This document shows, in pieces, positions 1 through 7,177 of a stretch of 7,510 nucleotides of DNA. The notes beneath the pieces were generated by a model. That model was not told the DNA's origin. It saw only the letters and a program-made list of their open reading frames with translations, and made no database searches. The position numbers and the translations under genes were made by a program. Within the stretch, counting starts at the first letter, position 1. Every line of letters starts with the position of its first letter. Source of the DNA: Actinomycetes bacterium (GTDB lineage Bacteria; Actinomycetota; Acidimicrobiia; Acidimicrobiales; Acidimicrobiaceae); assembly GCA_021844725.1 (NCBI GenBank), contig JAKBSX010000119.1, forward strand, positions 1 to 7,510. The letters are read 5' to 3'.

Positions 1-30
1 CATCCCCATCCCGAACCTTGTATTTCCAGA
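1..30. repeat. Left arm of a 30-bp perfect inverted repeat
   Basis: These 30 bases are the exact reverse complement of 332-361. On the coding strand this arm encodes residues 250-259 of the left-edge surface protein. The arm begins at the first base of the window, so its true outer boundary cannot be seen. Confidence 0.9.
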
Positions 31-777
31 GGCTAAACCTGCTTCATTGAAGGTTGCTACAAATTTCTGCGAATAGTTAACGTCCAATGATAACTTTGCT
101 CCACTGACTGTGAAAGAGTAAGACGAAGCAAGTGTAGCGAAATCACTCTCGTTGGTTGCTGCCACGTAAGAATATGTGCCGTTTACCAATGCAACCGTGT
201 CACTTGTCTTATTTGTTGTAAAAACCTGCGAATGCCCGTTTGAGTTTGTTATGTTCACGCTCCAGTCATAATGCGGAAGCGTGAGGTTATGCTCTGTGAA
301 TGTCACATTGTACGATGAACCAGTCGATGCATCTGGAAATACAAGGTTCGGGATGGGGATGGCGCTTACAGCGGCAAAAGACGCACCTGCGGATAAGTTG
401 ACGGATATCTTGCCAACATTATTGTGTGCCATTTCGCCCACTGTTACGTTGGTCAGGATGTAAGTTGTGTTGCTTGAAGTCGTGTACTCAGTTGTGCTTG
501 AGACCAAAGCGAATGGTATCTTGGATCCGTTTGAGGAGAAAACACTTATTGCATGACTCTCAGGTAGAAGAACTGCCTGATTTGGAGGCGCAAGCATGCT
601 TCCTATGCCGGCAGTACCCACCACCACAAAAAGTGCGATGATGGCAGTTATGCCACCCCAAAGGACAAATCTCCTCCCCTTGGAAGCACCTGTTTCCTTT
701 CCAGAGGTATCTATCCTCAGTTTCCTTGAAATTGCTGCCCTGCTCTGTTTATAATAACTGGATTTACGACTAGCCAA
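1..777 (-). CDS. N-terminal part of a large membrane-anchored surface protein (runs off the left edge)
   Basis: The reading frame starts at TTG (775-777) and stays open for 259 codons to the window edge, so the C-terminus is missing. I chose TTG because the purine-rich GAGGAG and GAGG (781-793) lie just upstream and the same arrangement precedes the paralogue at 4320. Residues 1-36 are basic and cytoplasmic-looking, and 37-60 form one hydrophobic membrane segment. Residues 61-125 are strongly similar to the same part of the downstream paralogue; both share the stretch Y-I-L-T-N-V-T and then G-E-M. Residues 156-240 form one beta-sandwich module opening with V-T-F-T-E and containing N-G-T-Y-S-Y. 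A second module begins with F-N-E-A-G-L near 243. There are many N-x-S/T sequons. It is an extracellular, probably N-glycosylated, membrane-anchored protein of unknown binding role. A 30-bp inverted repeat lies inside the gene. The CDS is clear; function is inferred only from architecture. Confidence 0.9.
   Translation of the reverse strand, partial: MASRKSSYYKQSRAAISRKLRIDTSGKETGASKGRRFVLWGGITAIIALFVVVGTAGIGSMLAPPNQAVLLPESHAISVFSSNGSKIPFALVSSTTEYTTSSNTTYILTNVTVGEMAHNNVGKISVNLSAGASFAAVSAIPIPNLVFPDASTGSSYNVTFTEHNLTLPHYDWSVNITNSNGHSQVFTTNKTSDTVALVNGTYSYVAATNESDFATLASSYSFTVSGAKLSLDVNYSQKFVATFNEAGLASGNTRFGMGM
332..361. repeat. Right arm of a 30-bp perfect inverted repeat
   Basis: This is the exact reverse complement of 1-30, with 301 bp between the arms. 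On the coding strand it encodes residues 139-149 of the surface protein, in a linker just before the first beta module. Beyond the perfect part, a weaker similarity (roughly 55-60% over the next 30 bases inside the loop) is visible. Confidence 0.9.
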
Positions 778-833
778 GTATCCTCAACTCCTCAAAGGGA
801 TCATTGTCAAAGGGTGGTATATATGTTTGCATC
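778..833 (-). promoter_or_regulatory. Promoter and ribosome-binding block of the left surface-protein gene
   Basis: On the minus strand this block holds an A/T-rich TATA element (complement of TATATATGTTT at 818-828) ending about 41 nt before the TTG start. That predicts a transcript start near 796 and a leader of about 20 nt. The leader contains GAGGAG (788-793) and GAGG (782-785), purine-rich Shine-Dalgarno-like stretches. The block matches 4321-4376 almost base for base, including runs of 25 and 20 identical positions, while the sequence beyond diverges at once. This conservation is the main evidence that it is a functional promoter module. Confidence 0.75.
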
Positions 834-846
834 AAATATTTCTCAA

Positions 847-3800
847 TCACTGTTTTTTCCTCCACTTATTATTCTCCCTATAGACGGAAAGCCAGGGCAT
901 AGAGAAAACAAGGGCTATTAGTACGCCAGTTCCGCCGATAATATAACCAATGTCAGAGAAGCCGTTATAGCCAATTCCTGAAAAGGCACCCGTGTTTCCA
1001 GAGAGATTGAAAGCAAAGTAATGCAGTGGCGCTGATTGGTTGACTTCAAACATCAAATGGTCGGACGGGCTGACTGACAGGTAATAATATGGCTGTATGC
1101 TGATTGATTCTACAGGATGAGTGAAGGTAAAAGTCGCCACTGGCTTGAAGTTTTGATAGGATGTGCCGAATCCAATGGTGATAGTGTATGCGGGAACAAT
1201 TGGCTCAAGTGGTGTCAATGAAAAGGTTGTGCTTACATTCACCGACTTTCCAGAGACGGTTATCTGGCCAGACGAGGGAGTGGCAGTATACCCTGCTGCA
1301 GTTATCATGTAATCATAAGAGCCGTTTGCAACCTTCAATGATATTACTGGCTGTGATGATGTGTTGGAATATGACCCAAGCGTCACGGTCCATGACATAC
1401 CCTGCGGAAGCAGCCCCTCAGTAAACGTCACACTATAGGTGTTCAAAGTAAAGGTAATCACCGCCGAGCTATTGTTTGATATTGTGAGGGATCCAGATGA
1501 TGCGGTGTAATTTGCATTGGGAGCGATCCCCGTATAGCTGTAAGTGCCTTCAAGCATAGGAAATGTAAGTGAAGTTGTTCCATACGAGTCTGTCACTGTT
1601 CCACCGTTTAGGAATTTAACCGACCAACTCTTATTGGACGGCAGCCCCTTCTGATACAAAGTGACAGGGCTGAAAGTAATGTTGATGGTTTCCGCTTTGC
1701 TTGTGACGCTCACGGAGCCATTGCCTCCAAACAAATACGTGCCTGCGGTAGTGTTGAGATATGTGTTCGTGTAAGTTGTATAGTTATAGGTGCCGGGTAC
1801 TAAATTCACAACGGCCGATGGACCTGTACTTGATAGGTTATAGCCATATATGTTTATACCCCATGATGCGGCGCTGCCAACAGAAGGTGTGGCTCCAACT
1901 GCATAGAGGTAACTACATGTGGTCGATGAAGTATATCCACTAGAATAGCAAAAGTTCTGGACGAAACCAGGGTGAAGGGCGGTGCTCGTCGGTTGTTCTT
2001 CCCAACTTACAGTGCCAGAAAGGATGTCAATTGAGAAGTAATAATCTGTGCCACCATTCAATGTAACTGGGCTTATCCGCTCAGTGAAGAGTTGCCCATA
2101 CTGGCTCGACACGTTGGTTGTAACCCAATTTAACACGTTTGTTGAGGCAACGCTAGTAGTCCCTATTGCAAACTCTATTTTTCCTGCTCCAACAAGAAAG
2201 AAAGAAACCTCGTTTATAGTGTGGCTTGCCGTCCCAACATTAAATCTAACCGCATTATAGTCGTTAGAAATCGGCATCGCAAATAGATAACAGTCACCAC
2301 GAGGTTGAGAATAGGCATAATTCCCACTTGCAATCGTTAACCCTGACTCGTTGAATGTTACCGCATTAGCTACGACAAACTGAACAGTATATAGAAAATC
2401 ACTTGCCAAGATGGTGAAATTACCCGATGCGTTTAGAGGAGAAACGCCGTAAAGAACGGAGCCGGATTTGACATCCGGTATCGTATAAGAGTAGTTTCCA
2501 TTTGCCATCAGAAAATCTATGGTTGTTGTGGTGGAAGAGTGAGTCCCCGCACTCGTAGAAGGAGAAGTGATGTTGAAATCCCATGTCGTTCCAGATGGCA
2601 ACCCCGACTCAGTTATCGATATATCAGCTTGTGTGAAAATGACATCCACAACCAGAGGGTTGTTTCCTGCCATTGTGAACGAACCATGAAGAGGCAGATA
2701 TTGATAGGATGAATTTGCAGCCCAAGTGTAGGAAGCGTTGAAGAGGTATTCAATTATATAATTCCCTAACGCTTTGGGGTTGTTGTTTGTTGCATTGATT
2801 TCATTAGGGTGCATTGCAGAAGATGAGACGTGGAGGGTAAAAGGCGGGTAGTTTGTACTGCCAGAGGAACACGACTCAATAAATTCAGCTTTATATGTCT
2901 GCAGGGCATCGAATGAGATAACTTGGCCACTCGTATCGGTCATGTACACCTTGTTGGCTGCGGTTGAATTTGCAAAAGCTATTTCACCTGGGCTTGCACT
3001 GGTCCCGTTCCATACAAGCGATTCTGAAGTGGCATTTATCAGCATTACTTGGTTGCCTGATGTGGTTACATATATGAAGCCTTTTCCGCCATTTCCAACC
3101 GGTATGTATGATACACCAAAGGGTGCGTCTGGCAATGTTATTGTAGCATTGATATGTGACGTCACGTTAACCGCGTAAACATTGTTGCTTGCGGAATCTG
3201 CAACATACATAAGACTGTTAACAGGATCGTATGCCATCCCATCGGAAATATAAGGGGAAGTGGCCAGTTCATTGCCTGACAGCCCAGTGGACCTGTAATT
3301 ACTTGCGGTTGTGAAAACGTATATGTGGTTTGAATACTGGGTGGTACTAATAAACATCCCATAAAGCTCGACATATATGATGCCGGAAGCTGTGATCGAA
3401 ATAGTGTAGGGAGCCAATCCATCTGTACCCCAGTTGAAGAATGTGCCTGTGATTTTATTCTGCGTGGCGTTAAGTTCATCCAAAACCGCATTGTTAGTCA
3501 GGACAACGAATAAGGTCCCTGTTTTAGCGTCGAATGCTATACCATTAGGAGTGGATGTTGAAACGGGGTTAGATATCCCGTATGGATTGCTGTCAGTGGG
3601 TGCAGTAATCGTGGCATTTAGCTTGTTCGTGGTTGCATTAATGACATAAATAGAGTTGTTGTTCGCTGAGGTTATGAAGATGTGTTTGTCAACCGGATCC
3701 AGTGCCATGAACCCCGGATCTGCTCCGGAAGGACCAAGTATTATCGACTTTATTATTGCACCGGTTGTTGCATTGATTGCCCATACATTATCACCAGTTG

Positions 3801-4320
3801 AGTTTGCCACGTAGATTGTGTTATTTGCCTGATAATACAGAATGCCCTTTGGTGTGCCGCCTGTGCTAATACTAGTCTGAGGCTCCGTTCCAACGTTGTT
3901 TGTTGTTATCTTGCTTAACGGTGAATAAGTGACGCTTGCGCTCGCTGAACTGTTAGGGTTGCCCGTGTTTATTAGGACACTGCCAACATCGTTTTGCGAC
4001 ATCTCACCGGCAGTGACATTTGTCAGGATGTAAGAAATATTGGATGGACTTGTGTATTCAGCCGTACTGCCAAGGTTGGCAAACGGCGTCTCCTTTCCTG
4101 ACTGGTTATAAACTGCAATGGCGTTGCTCTGCTTCGAGAGAACAGTTGTGTTAGATGGTGCAAGCGTGCTTCCGGCACCCATAGAACTGATTACCATGAA
4201 AAATGCGATTAATATCACAATGGTGCCAAACAACACATATCTTCTTCCTCTTGAAGCCCTAGATTCTTCTAGGGAAAAATTGATTCTCAGCTTCTTCTTG
4301 TACGATACTTTATCCTGCAA
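847..4320 (-). CDS. Large membrane-anchored surface protein: YVTN-type beta-propeller plus beta-sandwich repeats (1157 aa)
   Basis: The complete gene starts at TTG (4318-4320) and stops with TGA (847-849). Residues 1-27 are basic and 28-48 form a membrane segment. About 50-150 is an N-terminal domain shared with the left-edge paralogue. Residues 155-475 are propeller-like repeats: N-T-I-Y-V-A-N at 167, K-H-I-F-I-T at 212, S-L-M-Y-V-A-D at 369, G-F-I-Y-V-T-T at 414, N-K-V-Y-M-T at 457, most followed by a V-Y-A-V-N-x-T type strand. Beta modules opening with T-E-S-G-L-P-x-G or variants start near 567, 654, 886 and 964. A Cys-containing insert (C677, C791, C802) separates the second and third. 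A second membrane helix lies at about 1122-1145 with a basic tail R-K-K-Q. Sequons are very frequent. Such proteins are typical of Thermoplasmatales cell surfaces; ligand or partner is unknown. No protease active site is visible. Confidence 0.93.
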   Translation of the reverse strand: MQDKVSYKKKLRINFSLEESRASRGRRYVLFGTIVILIAFFMVISSMGAGSTLAPSNTTVLSKQSNAIAVYNQSGKETPFANLGSTAEYTSPSNISYILTNVTAGEMSQNDVGSVLINTGNPNSSASASVTYSPLSKITTNNVGTEPQTSISTGGTPKGILYYQANNTIYVANSTGDNVWAINATTGAIIKSIILGPSGADPGFMALDPVDKHIFITSANNNSIYVINATTNKLNATITAPTDSNPYGISNPVSTSTPNGIAFDAKTGTLFVVLTNNAVLDELNATQNKITGTFFNWGTDGLAPYTISITASGIIYVELYGMFISTTQYSNHIYVFTTASNYRSTGLSGNELATSPYISDGMAYDPVNSLMYVADSASNNVYAVNVTSHINATITLPDAPFGVSYIPVGNGGKGFIYVTTSGNQVMLINATSESLVWNGTSASPGEIAFANSTAANKVYMTDTSGQVISFDALQTYKAEFIESCSSGSTNYPPFTLHVSSSAMHPNEINATNNNPKALGNYIIEYLFNASYTWAANSSYQYLPLHGSFTMAGNNPLVVDVIFTQADISITESGLPSGTTWDFNITSPSTSAGTHSSTTTTIDFLMANGNYSYTIPDVKSGSVLYGVSPLNASGNFTILASDFLYTVQFVVANAVTFNESGLTIASGNYAYSQPRGDCYLFAMPISNDYNAVRFNVGTASHTINEVSFFLVGAGKIEFAIGTTSVASTNVLNWVTTNVSSQYGQLFTERISPVTLNGGTDYYFSIDILSGTVSWEEQPTSTALHPGFVQNFCYSSGYTSSTTCSYLYAVGATPSVGSAASWGINIYGYNLSSTGPSAVVNLVPGTYNYTTYTNTYLNTTAGTYLFGGNGSVSVTSKAETINITFSPVTLYQKGLPSNKSWSVKFLNGGTVTDSYGTTSLTFPMLEGTYSYTGIAPNANYTASSGSLTISNNSSAVITFTLNTYSVTFTEGLLPQGMSWTVTLGSYSNTSSQPVISLKVANGSYDYMITAAGYTATPSSGQITVSGKSVNVSTTFSLTPLEPIVPAYTITIGFGTSYQNFKPVATFTFTHPVESISIQPYYYLSVSPSDHLMFEVNQSAPLHYFAFNLSGNTGAFSGIGYNGFSDIGYIIGGTGVLIALVFSMPWLSVYRENNKWRKKQ

Positions 4321-4376
4321 CGACCCTCAACTCCTCAAAGGGATCATTGCTAAAGTGTGGTATATATGTTTGCATC
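4321..4376 (-). promoter_or_regulatory. Promoter and ribosome-binding block of the 1157-aa surface-protein gene
   Basis: This is a near copy of 778-833. The TATA element (complement of TATATATGTTT, 4361-4371) sits at the same 41-nt distance from the TTG start. GAGGAG (4331-4336) and GAGGG (4324-4328) lie just upstream of the start. The block begins only 3 bp beyond the stop codon of the small zinc-type protein gene, so the surface gene has its own promoter but may also receive read-through from the replication operon. Confidence 0.75.
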
Positions 4377-4378
4377 GT

Positions 4379-4693
4379 TCAGAAGGACGAGAAAGAAAGT
4401 TCCGTTTCAATGAAGATGTGCTTGGGGAGGACTGCACCAATGCCTCCCTCTTCAATGCAAGCCTTCGCTGCGCGATCCAGCGTTTTCTTCAGCCATTCCA
4501 GGTTGTTCACCAATTTTGGATAGCACATCAGCTTATCAAGCGCATCTTTCGTTGTGAGGAGACCGTGTGACTCGAAGAATTGAAGCGCAAAAGAACTGTT
4601 GATGTTCAAGGAATCACGGCACCAATCATGAGTGAGCCTTCCGTCTTTGGAAGGCTCAGTGCCTCCTTCCTTGCCACAGATTGCACAGATCAT
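4379..4693 (-). CDS. Small putative zinc-binding protein, third gene of the replication operon (104 aa)
   Basis: The ATG (4691-4693) overlaps the stop of the helicase-like gene in an ATGA arrangement (4690-4693), and TGA is at 4379-4381. This coupling is the strongest evidence that it is real. The N-terminus has C3-x2-C6 and then H22-x2-C25, spaced as for a small zinc-ribbon or treble-clef fold, directly after the initiator Met. Residues 30-80 look alpha-helical with a Leu/Ala/Lys-rich stretch (46-80). No membrane segment or named family is recognisable. From its position it could be an accessory DNA- or protein-binding factor for the upstream replication proteins, but that is inference from context. 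It is followed within 3 bp by the surface-protein promoter block. Confidence 0.75.
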   Translation of the reverse strand: MICAICGKEGGTEPSKDGRLTHDWCRDSLNINSSFALQFFESHGLLTTKDALDKLMCYPKLVNNLEWLKKTLDRAAKACIEEGGIGAVLPKHIFIETELSFSSF

Positions 4694-6342
4694 GGCGTTC
4701 CACCGCCAGCACTAACGTTAGAGCCAAGTTTCAGATATACGTTTCTAATATTATTCACCATTGCTTGCGCAATCTGATCAGCCCATGTCCATGCAGCCTC
4801 AACCTCTTCATCGGTTGGTCTTTCAACCGGAAGTACAAGAATTCGCCTCTCTTTTCGTTCCCCGCCTATTTTGTAATATCTTGCCTCATCTTTTATTGCG
4901 GTGTATCTTTTGGCCAACTGCGCCTTTGATTTGAAGGGAAAATTTGGATGCCTTCTCAAGAACTCATCAAATGCGCCGGGAAAGACATAATAGTTGTCGC
5001 TTCTCGCCGAGAGCATGATGTACTGGTTGCTTATTATTTCAACAGTGGCGCCATTATAAGCGGCATCCTTCATTGCCTTTCTCTTGATTTCATCGTACTG
5101 CTGCTCAACCCATGAATAGAAAATTGAGATGTAGTCCTCACCAAGACTTTCAGTATAGTTGAATAAGTCCACAGGCAGCTGTATTAGAATGTGAAATTTC
5201 TCTAATAGCCAATTAGTGATCATTCGCATTCCAAGCCGCATAATGCCATTTTTCGCCTTAGTCCTGTTGCCACTGAATAAAGTGTGGATTATTTTGTCAA
5301 CATCATATCCTTCATAGGTTGAGAGGATATCGTAAGCTATGCCAGTTAGCTTGGAGGCAAGTTCATTCCATTTCTCGGCCTTTTGCTTCATATCCGGGTC
5401 ATCGTCTTTGAATGGTTTCATCTTGTAGACAAAGAAACGGTCGACGATTTCCTGTGTACCCAGCTGCAGGTAATTGGAAGAAATTGCAAACGAGCGCTCT
5501 ATTTCAAGCTGCGTCAATCCAAGACTTCTCTGCCCTTTCGAGCCGCCATGCGTTTCGTCCGATGATGAAAGAATGTTTCGTTTCATCTTGTCGAAGTTTT
5601 CCTGATCAATATCATTGAGCACAAGAGCAGGGCCTTTCCCTGTAAGGTTCTTCAACGATGCATATCTTGAATCGAAATCGCCAGGAACCTTGATGTTATC
5701 CCTTATACCCCATATCTTCGAGCATGTAAACCGTAAAAGAGCTGACTTTCCACTTTCAGGGTCACCAAGGACTACGAGATTTGGGAAGAAGAGATTTCTC
5801 GACTTCACGATTTTCGCGAGCGATGATACGAGACCATAACACATGGTGATGAGAAATCCAAGCTTGTCCGCCGTATTCTCGAAGAGTTCCAGGAACATCA
5901 TGCGTGCGTCAATCCCACTTATCTCCGGCAATTGCCCATCCAATGAGTATGTGCTTTCGTTGAAATGAACGACGTGGAGTGTGCCATCTTCCCTCTCCAT
6001 GAACCCAACGTATGGCAACATTTCTGGTATACTCCCTATATTTGCCTCGAACTCTTCCATGAACCAGTTGAAAATATCCCTTTTCTCCTTGGTCGTCACA
6101 TAAAGTCCCTTTTCCATGAGCGAAGGGAGAAGTTCACTTAACGGTCGCCTATCGTGCTGTCCAGCGAAGGCATAATCTATATGAGGGGTGCTCTCCGAGT
6201 AAAAAAGCGTATATGTGAAATCCCTCAAAAAGCATGTGCAGACGATATTGCCTTTCTGCGATGCATCTTTGTGCCCAAAAAATAATCCATCCTCGTTAGA
6301 AAGATAACAGCTTGTGTGAAAACCCACCTGACAACTGGACAT
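4690..6342 (-). CDS. P-loop helicase-like replication ATPase, SF3/AAA+ type (550 aa)
   Basis: The ATG (6340-6342) overlaps the GINS-like stop by one base (TAATG) and has a strong GGAGG at 6350-6354. Residues 1-40 contain C4, H9, C12, H24, C35 and C37, a possible metal site. Residues 140-185 are a helical lead-in. Walker A is G-D-P-E-S-G-K-S (193-200), Walker B-like A-L-V-L-N-D-I-D is at 239-246, a motif C/sensor-1 strand ending S-S-N is at 288-290, and D-R-F at 301-303 supplies a likely arginine finger. Residues 455-505 resemble a winged helix. G-D-P-x-x-G-K-S recalls MCM, but the hydrophobic-S-S-N strand and the W-G after the P-loop helix fit phage or plasmid D5/DUF927-like helicases better. 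No primase domain is recognisable. It probably unwinds the DNA of its own replicon. ATPase assignment is firm; family level is not. Confidence 0.85.
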   Translation of the reverse strand: MSSCQVGFHTSCYLSNEDGLFFGHKDASQKGNIVCTCFLRDFTYTLFYSESTPHIDYAFAGQHDRRPLSELLPSLMEKGLYVTTKEKRDIFNWFMEEFEANIGSIPEMLPYVGFMEREDGTLHVVHFNESTYSLDGQLPEISGIDARMMFLELFENTADKLGFLITMCYGLVSSLAKIVKSRNLFFPNLVVLGDPESGKSALLRFTCSKIWGIRDNIKVPGDFDSRYASLKNLTGKGPALVLNDIDQENFDKMKRNILSSSDETHGGSKGQRSLGLTQLEIERSFAISSNYLQLGTQEIVDRFFVYKMKPFKDDDPDMKQKAEKWNELASKLTGIAYDILSTYEGYDVDKIIHTLFSGNRTKAKNGIMRLGMRMITNWLLEKFHILIQLPVDLFNYTESLGEDYISIFYSWVEQQYDEIKRKAMKDAAYNGATVEIISNQYIMLSARSDNYYVFPGAFDEFLRRHPNFPFKSKAQLAKRYTAIKDEARYYKIGGERKERRILVLPVERPTDEEVEAAWTWADQIAQAMVNNIRNVYLKLGSNVSAGGGTP

Positions 6343-6992
6343 TAAGACGCCTCCAGGTCTATATTAACTGGGGTGGCAAAACCCCGTTCAATCAGCGTAT
6401 TGGCATGAGAGGTTGGCACGGTGATCAGGTCCCCAGTGCGCAGCTTGTATTCTACGCCATCGGGCTTTGAACGATCACCAAAGATGACCATGGTCATCGG
6501 TTTTTCAGCAGTCCCGACGTTTTCCTTGACTATTCTTACCAACACAATGTCCGAAAATGAAGTATTAGACCTGGATTCTGCAACAATAGGTGGCTCAGGA
6601 AGTTTTGGAATTTCAGATACACCGGTTACTTTTTCCTCATTCTGATGAGGCACTGCATTCTTCCCAAACATTCCGACAATCTGCAAGGCACTAGATTTAG
6701 CTGCGTCAAAAAACATCTTGTCGATGGTGGACTGATAATTTGCGCTGGACAAAGAGAATTTTATCTGTCTAGACAAAAGTAAAGAAAACACCGTATCTGA
6801 GAAGTAAGCAAGCCTGTCAGCACCGTCAGGATGGTTCTTGAGTTCTTCCATTGCTTCCCCAATTTGTCCGAAGACCTTTTCGATATCGTCATGCCACCTC
6901 AGGGGAGTGTCAAGTTCCTTGTTTTCCCTTAACAGTAGGCCTGTCAATTCTTTCTCTATCCTATCGACTTCCATGGCATTAATGATAATCAC
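6342..6992 (-). CDS. GINS-complex-like replication factor, Gins51 type (216 aa)
   Basis: The frame starts at GTG (6990-6992) with AGGGG at 6996-7000; an internal ATG at residue 7 is the alternative. Residues 7-110 are predicted mostly helical, with the pattern of a GINS A-domain (S-R-Q-I-K-F at 74-79 where Gins51 usually has R-x-x-K-I, then a stretch matching the 'E-x-x-x-F' helix). A Pro-rich linker spans about 111-145. Residues 148-211 form a small beta domain: V-R-I-V at 152, then Y-K-L-R-T-G-D-L-I-T-V-P at 182-193 and A-N-T-L-I-E-R-G-F-A at 197-206. This matches the archaeal Gins51 B-domain signature (G-D-x-x-x-L-P ... A-x-x-L-x-x-R-G-x-A). GINS joins MCM and a Cdc45/RecJ-like protein in the replicative helicase. 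Here it is the first gene of a coupled operon with a helicase-like ATPase. Its linkage to a candidate origin suggests an element-borne copy rather than the chromosomal one. Confidence 0.72.
   Translation of the reverse strand: MIIINAMEVDRIEKELTGLLLRENKELDTPLRWHDDIEKVFGQIGEAMEELKNHPDGADRLAYFSDTVFSLLLSRQIKFSLSSANYQSTIDKMFFDAAKSSALQIVGMFGKNAVPHQNEEKVTGVSEIPKLPEPPIVAESRSNTSFSDIVLVRIVKENVGTAEKPMTMVIFGDRSKPDGVEYKLRTGDLITVPTSHANTLIERGFATPVNIDLEAS
6350..6354 (-). promoter_or_regulatory. Shine-Dalgarno site of the helicase-like gene
   Basis: GGAGG on the minus strand, 7 nt before the ATG at 6342 and inside the last codons of the GINS-like gene. It is the clearest canonical ribosome-binding site in the window, and with the TAATG junction it fixes this start. 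Confidence 0.75.
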
Positions 6993-7004
6993 CGACCCCT
7001 AATT

Positions 7005-7022
7005 TTGATACTATAGTATCAA
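7005..7022. promoter_or_regulatory. 18-bp perfect palindrome, probable operator or initiator-binding site at the replication operon promoter
   Basis: TTGATACTATAGTATCAA is its own reverse complement, 13-15 bp upstream of the GTG start of the GINS-like gene. Its TATAGTA (7012-7018) recurs at 7023-7029, an 11-bp (one helical turn) spacing. On the minus strand the adjacent A/T stretch at 7021-7031 could be the TATA box, with a start site near 7000. A dimeric regulator bound here would sit over the promoter, so repression or autoregulation is plausible. The palindrome is certain; its role is inferred. Confidence 0.6.
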
Positions 7023-7084
7023 TATAGTAAATTCGTGGTGAATTGAGAAAGGTGCGTTTGTTTGTTGTGGACACAATGATTTGG

Positions 7085-7155
7085 AAGGTTTTTATTAACT
7101 TTGCAAAATTTCTCAAGTAGTAAAATAGGTGGTAAATCGATTTTTTCAAAACCTT
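7085..7155. repeat. AT-rich segment bracketed by inverted 8-bp arms
   Basis: AAGGTTTT (7085-7092) is the reverse complement of AAAACCTT (7148-7155). The 55 bp between them are strongly A/T-rich and include a GTAGTAA variant of the neighbouring 9-mer. It could be a DNA-unwinding element of an origin; short arms in A/T-rich DNA may also arise by chance. Confidence 0.4.
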
Positions 7156-7177
7156 TGTTAGATAGTAGGGGTATACA

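Noticed and set aside
784..804. A conserved six-codon mini-ORF (Met-Ile-Pro-Leu-Arg-Ser, stop) upstream of both surface genes, equivalent at 4327-4347
   Set aside because: The TATA position predicts that transcription begins downstream of its ATG, so it would not be on the mRNA. Conservation is better explained by the promoter and ribosome-binding block.
847..4320. The 1157-aa protein as a thermopsin-type protease
   Set aside because: The T-E-S-G-L-P modules do occur in thermopsin-related proteins, but no catalytic domain or active-site motif is visible and most of the protein is propeller and beta-sandwich repeats.
4118..4570. A plus-strand frame of 150 codons
   Set aside because: It runs antisense through the start and promoter of the 1157-aa gene and most of the 104-aa gene, and its composition looks like a shadow of those genes.
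4690..6342. Naming the helicase-like protein as MCM
   Set aside because: The P-loop is MCM-like, but the MCM Walker B (D-E), the A-N-P sensor, the S-R-F-D finger motif and the N-terminal OB/zinc domain are not recognisable.
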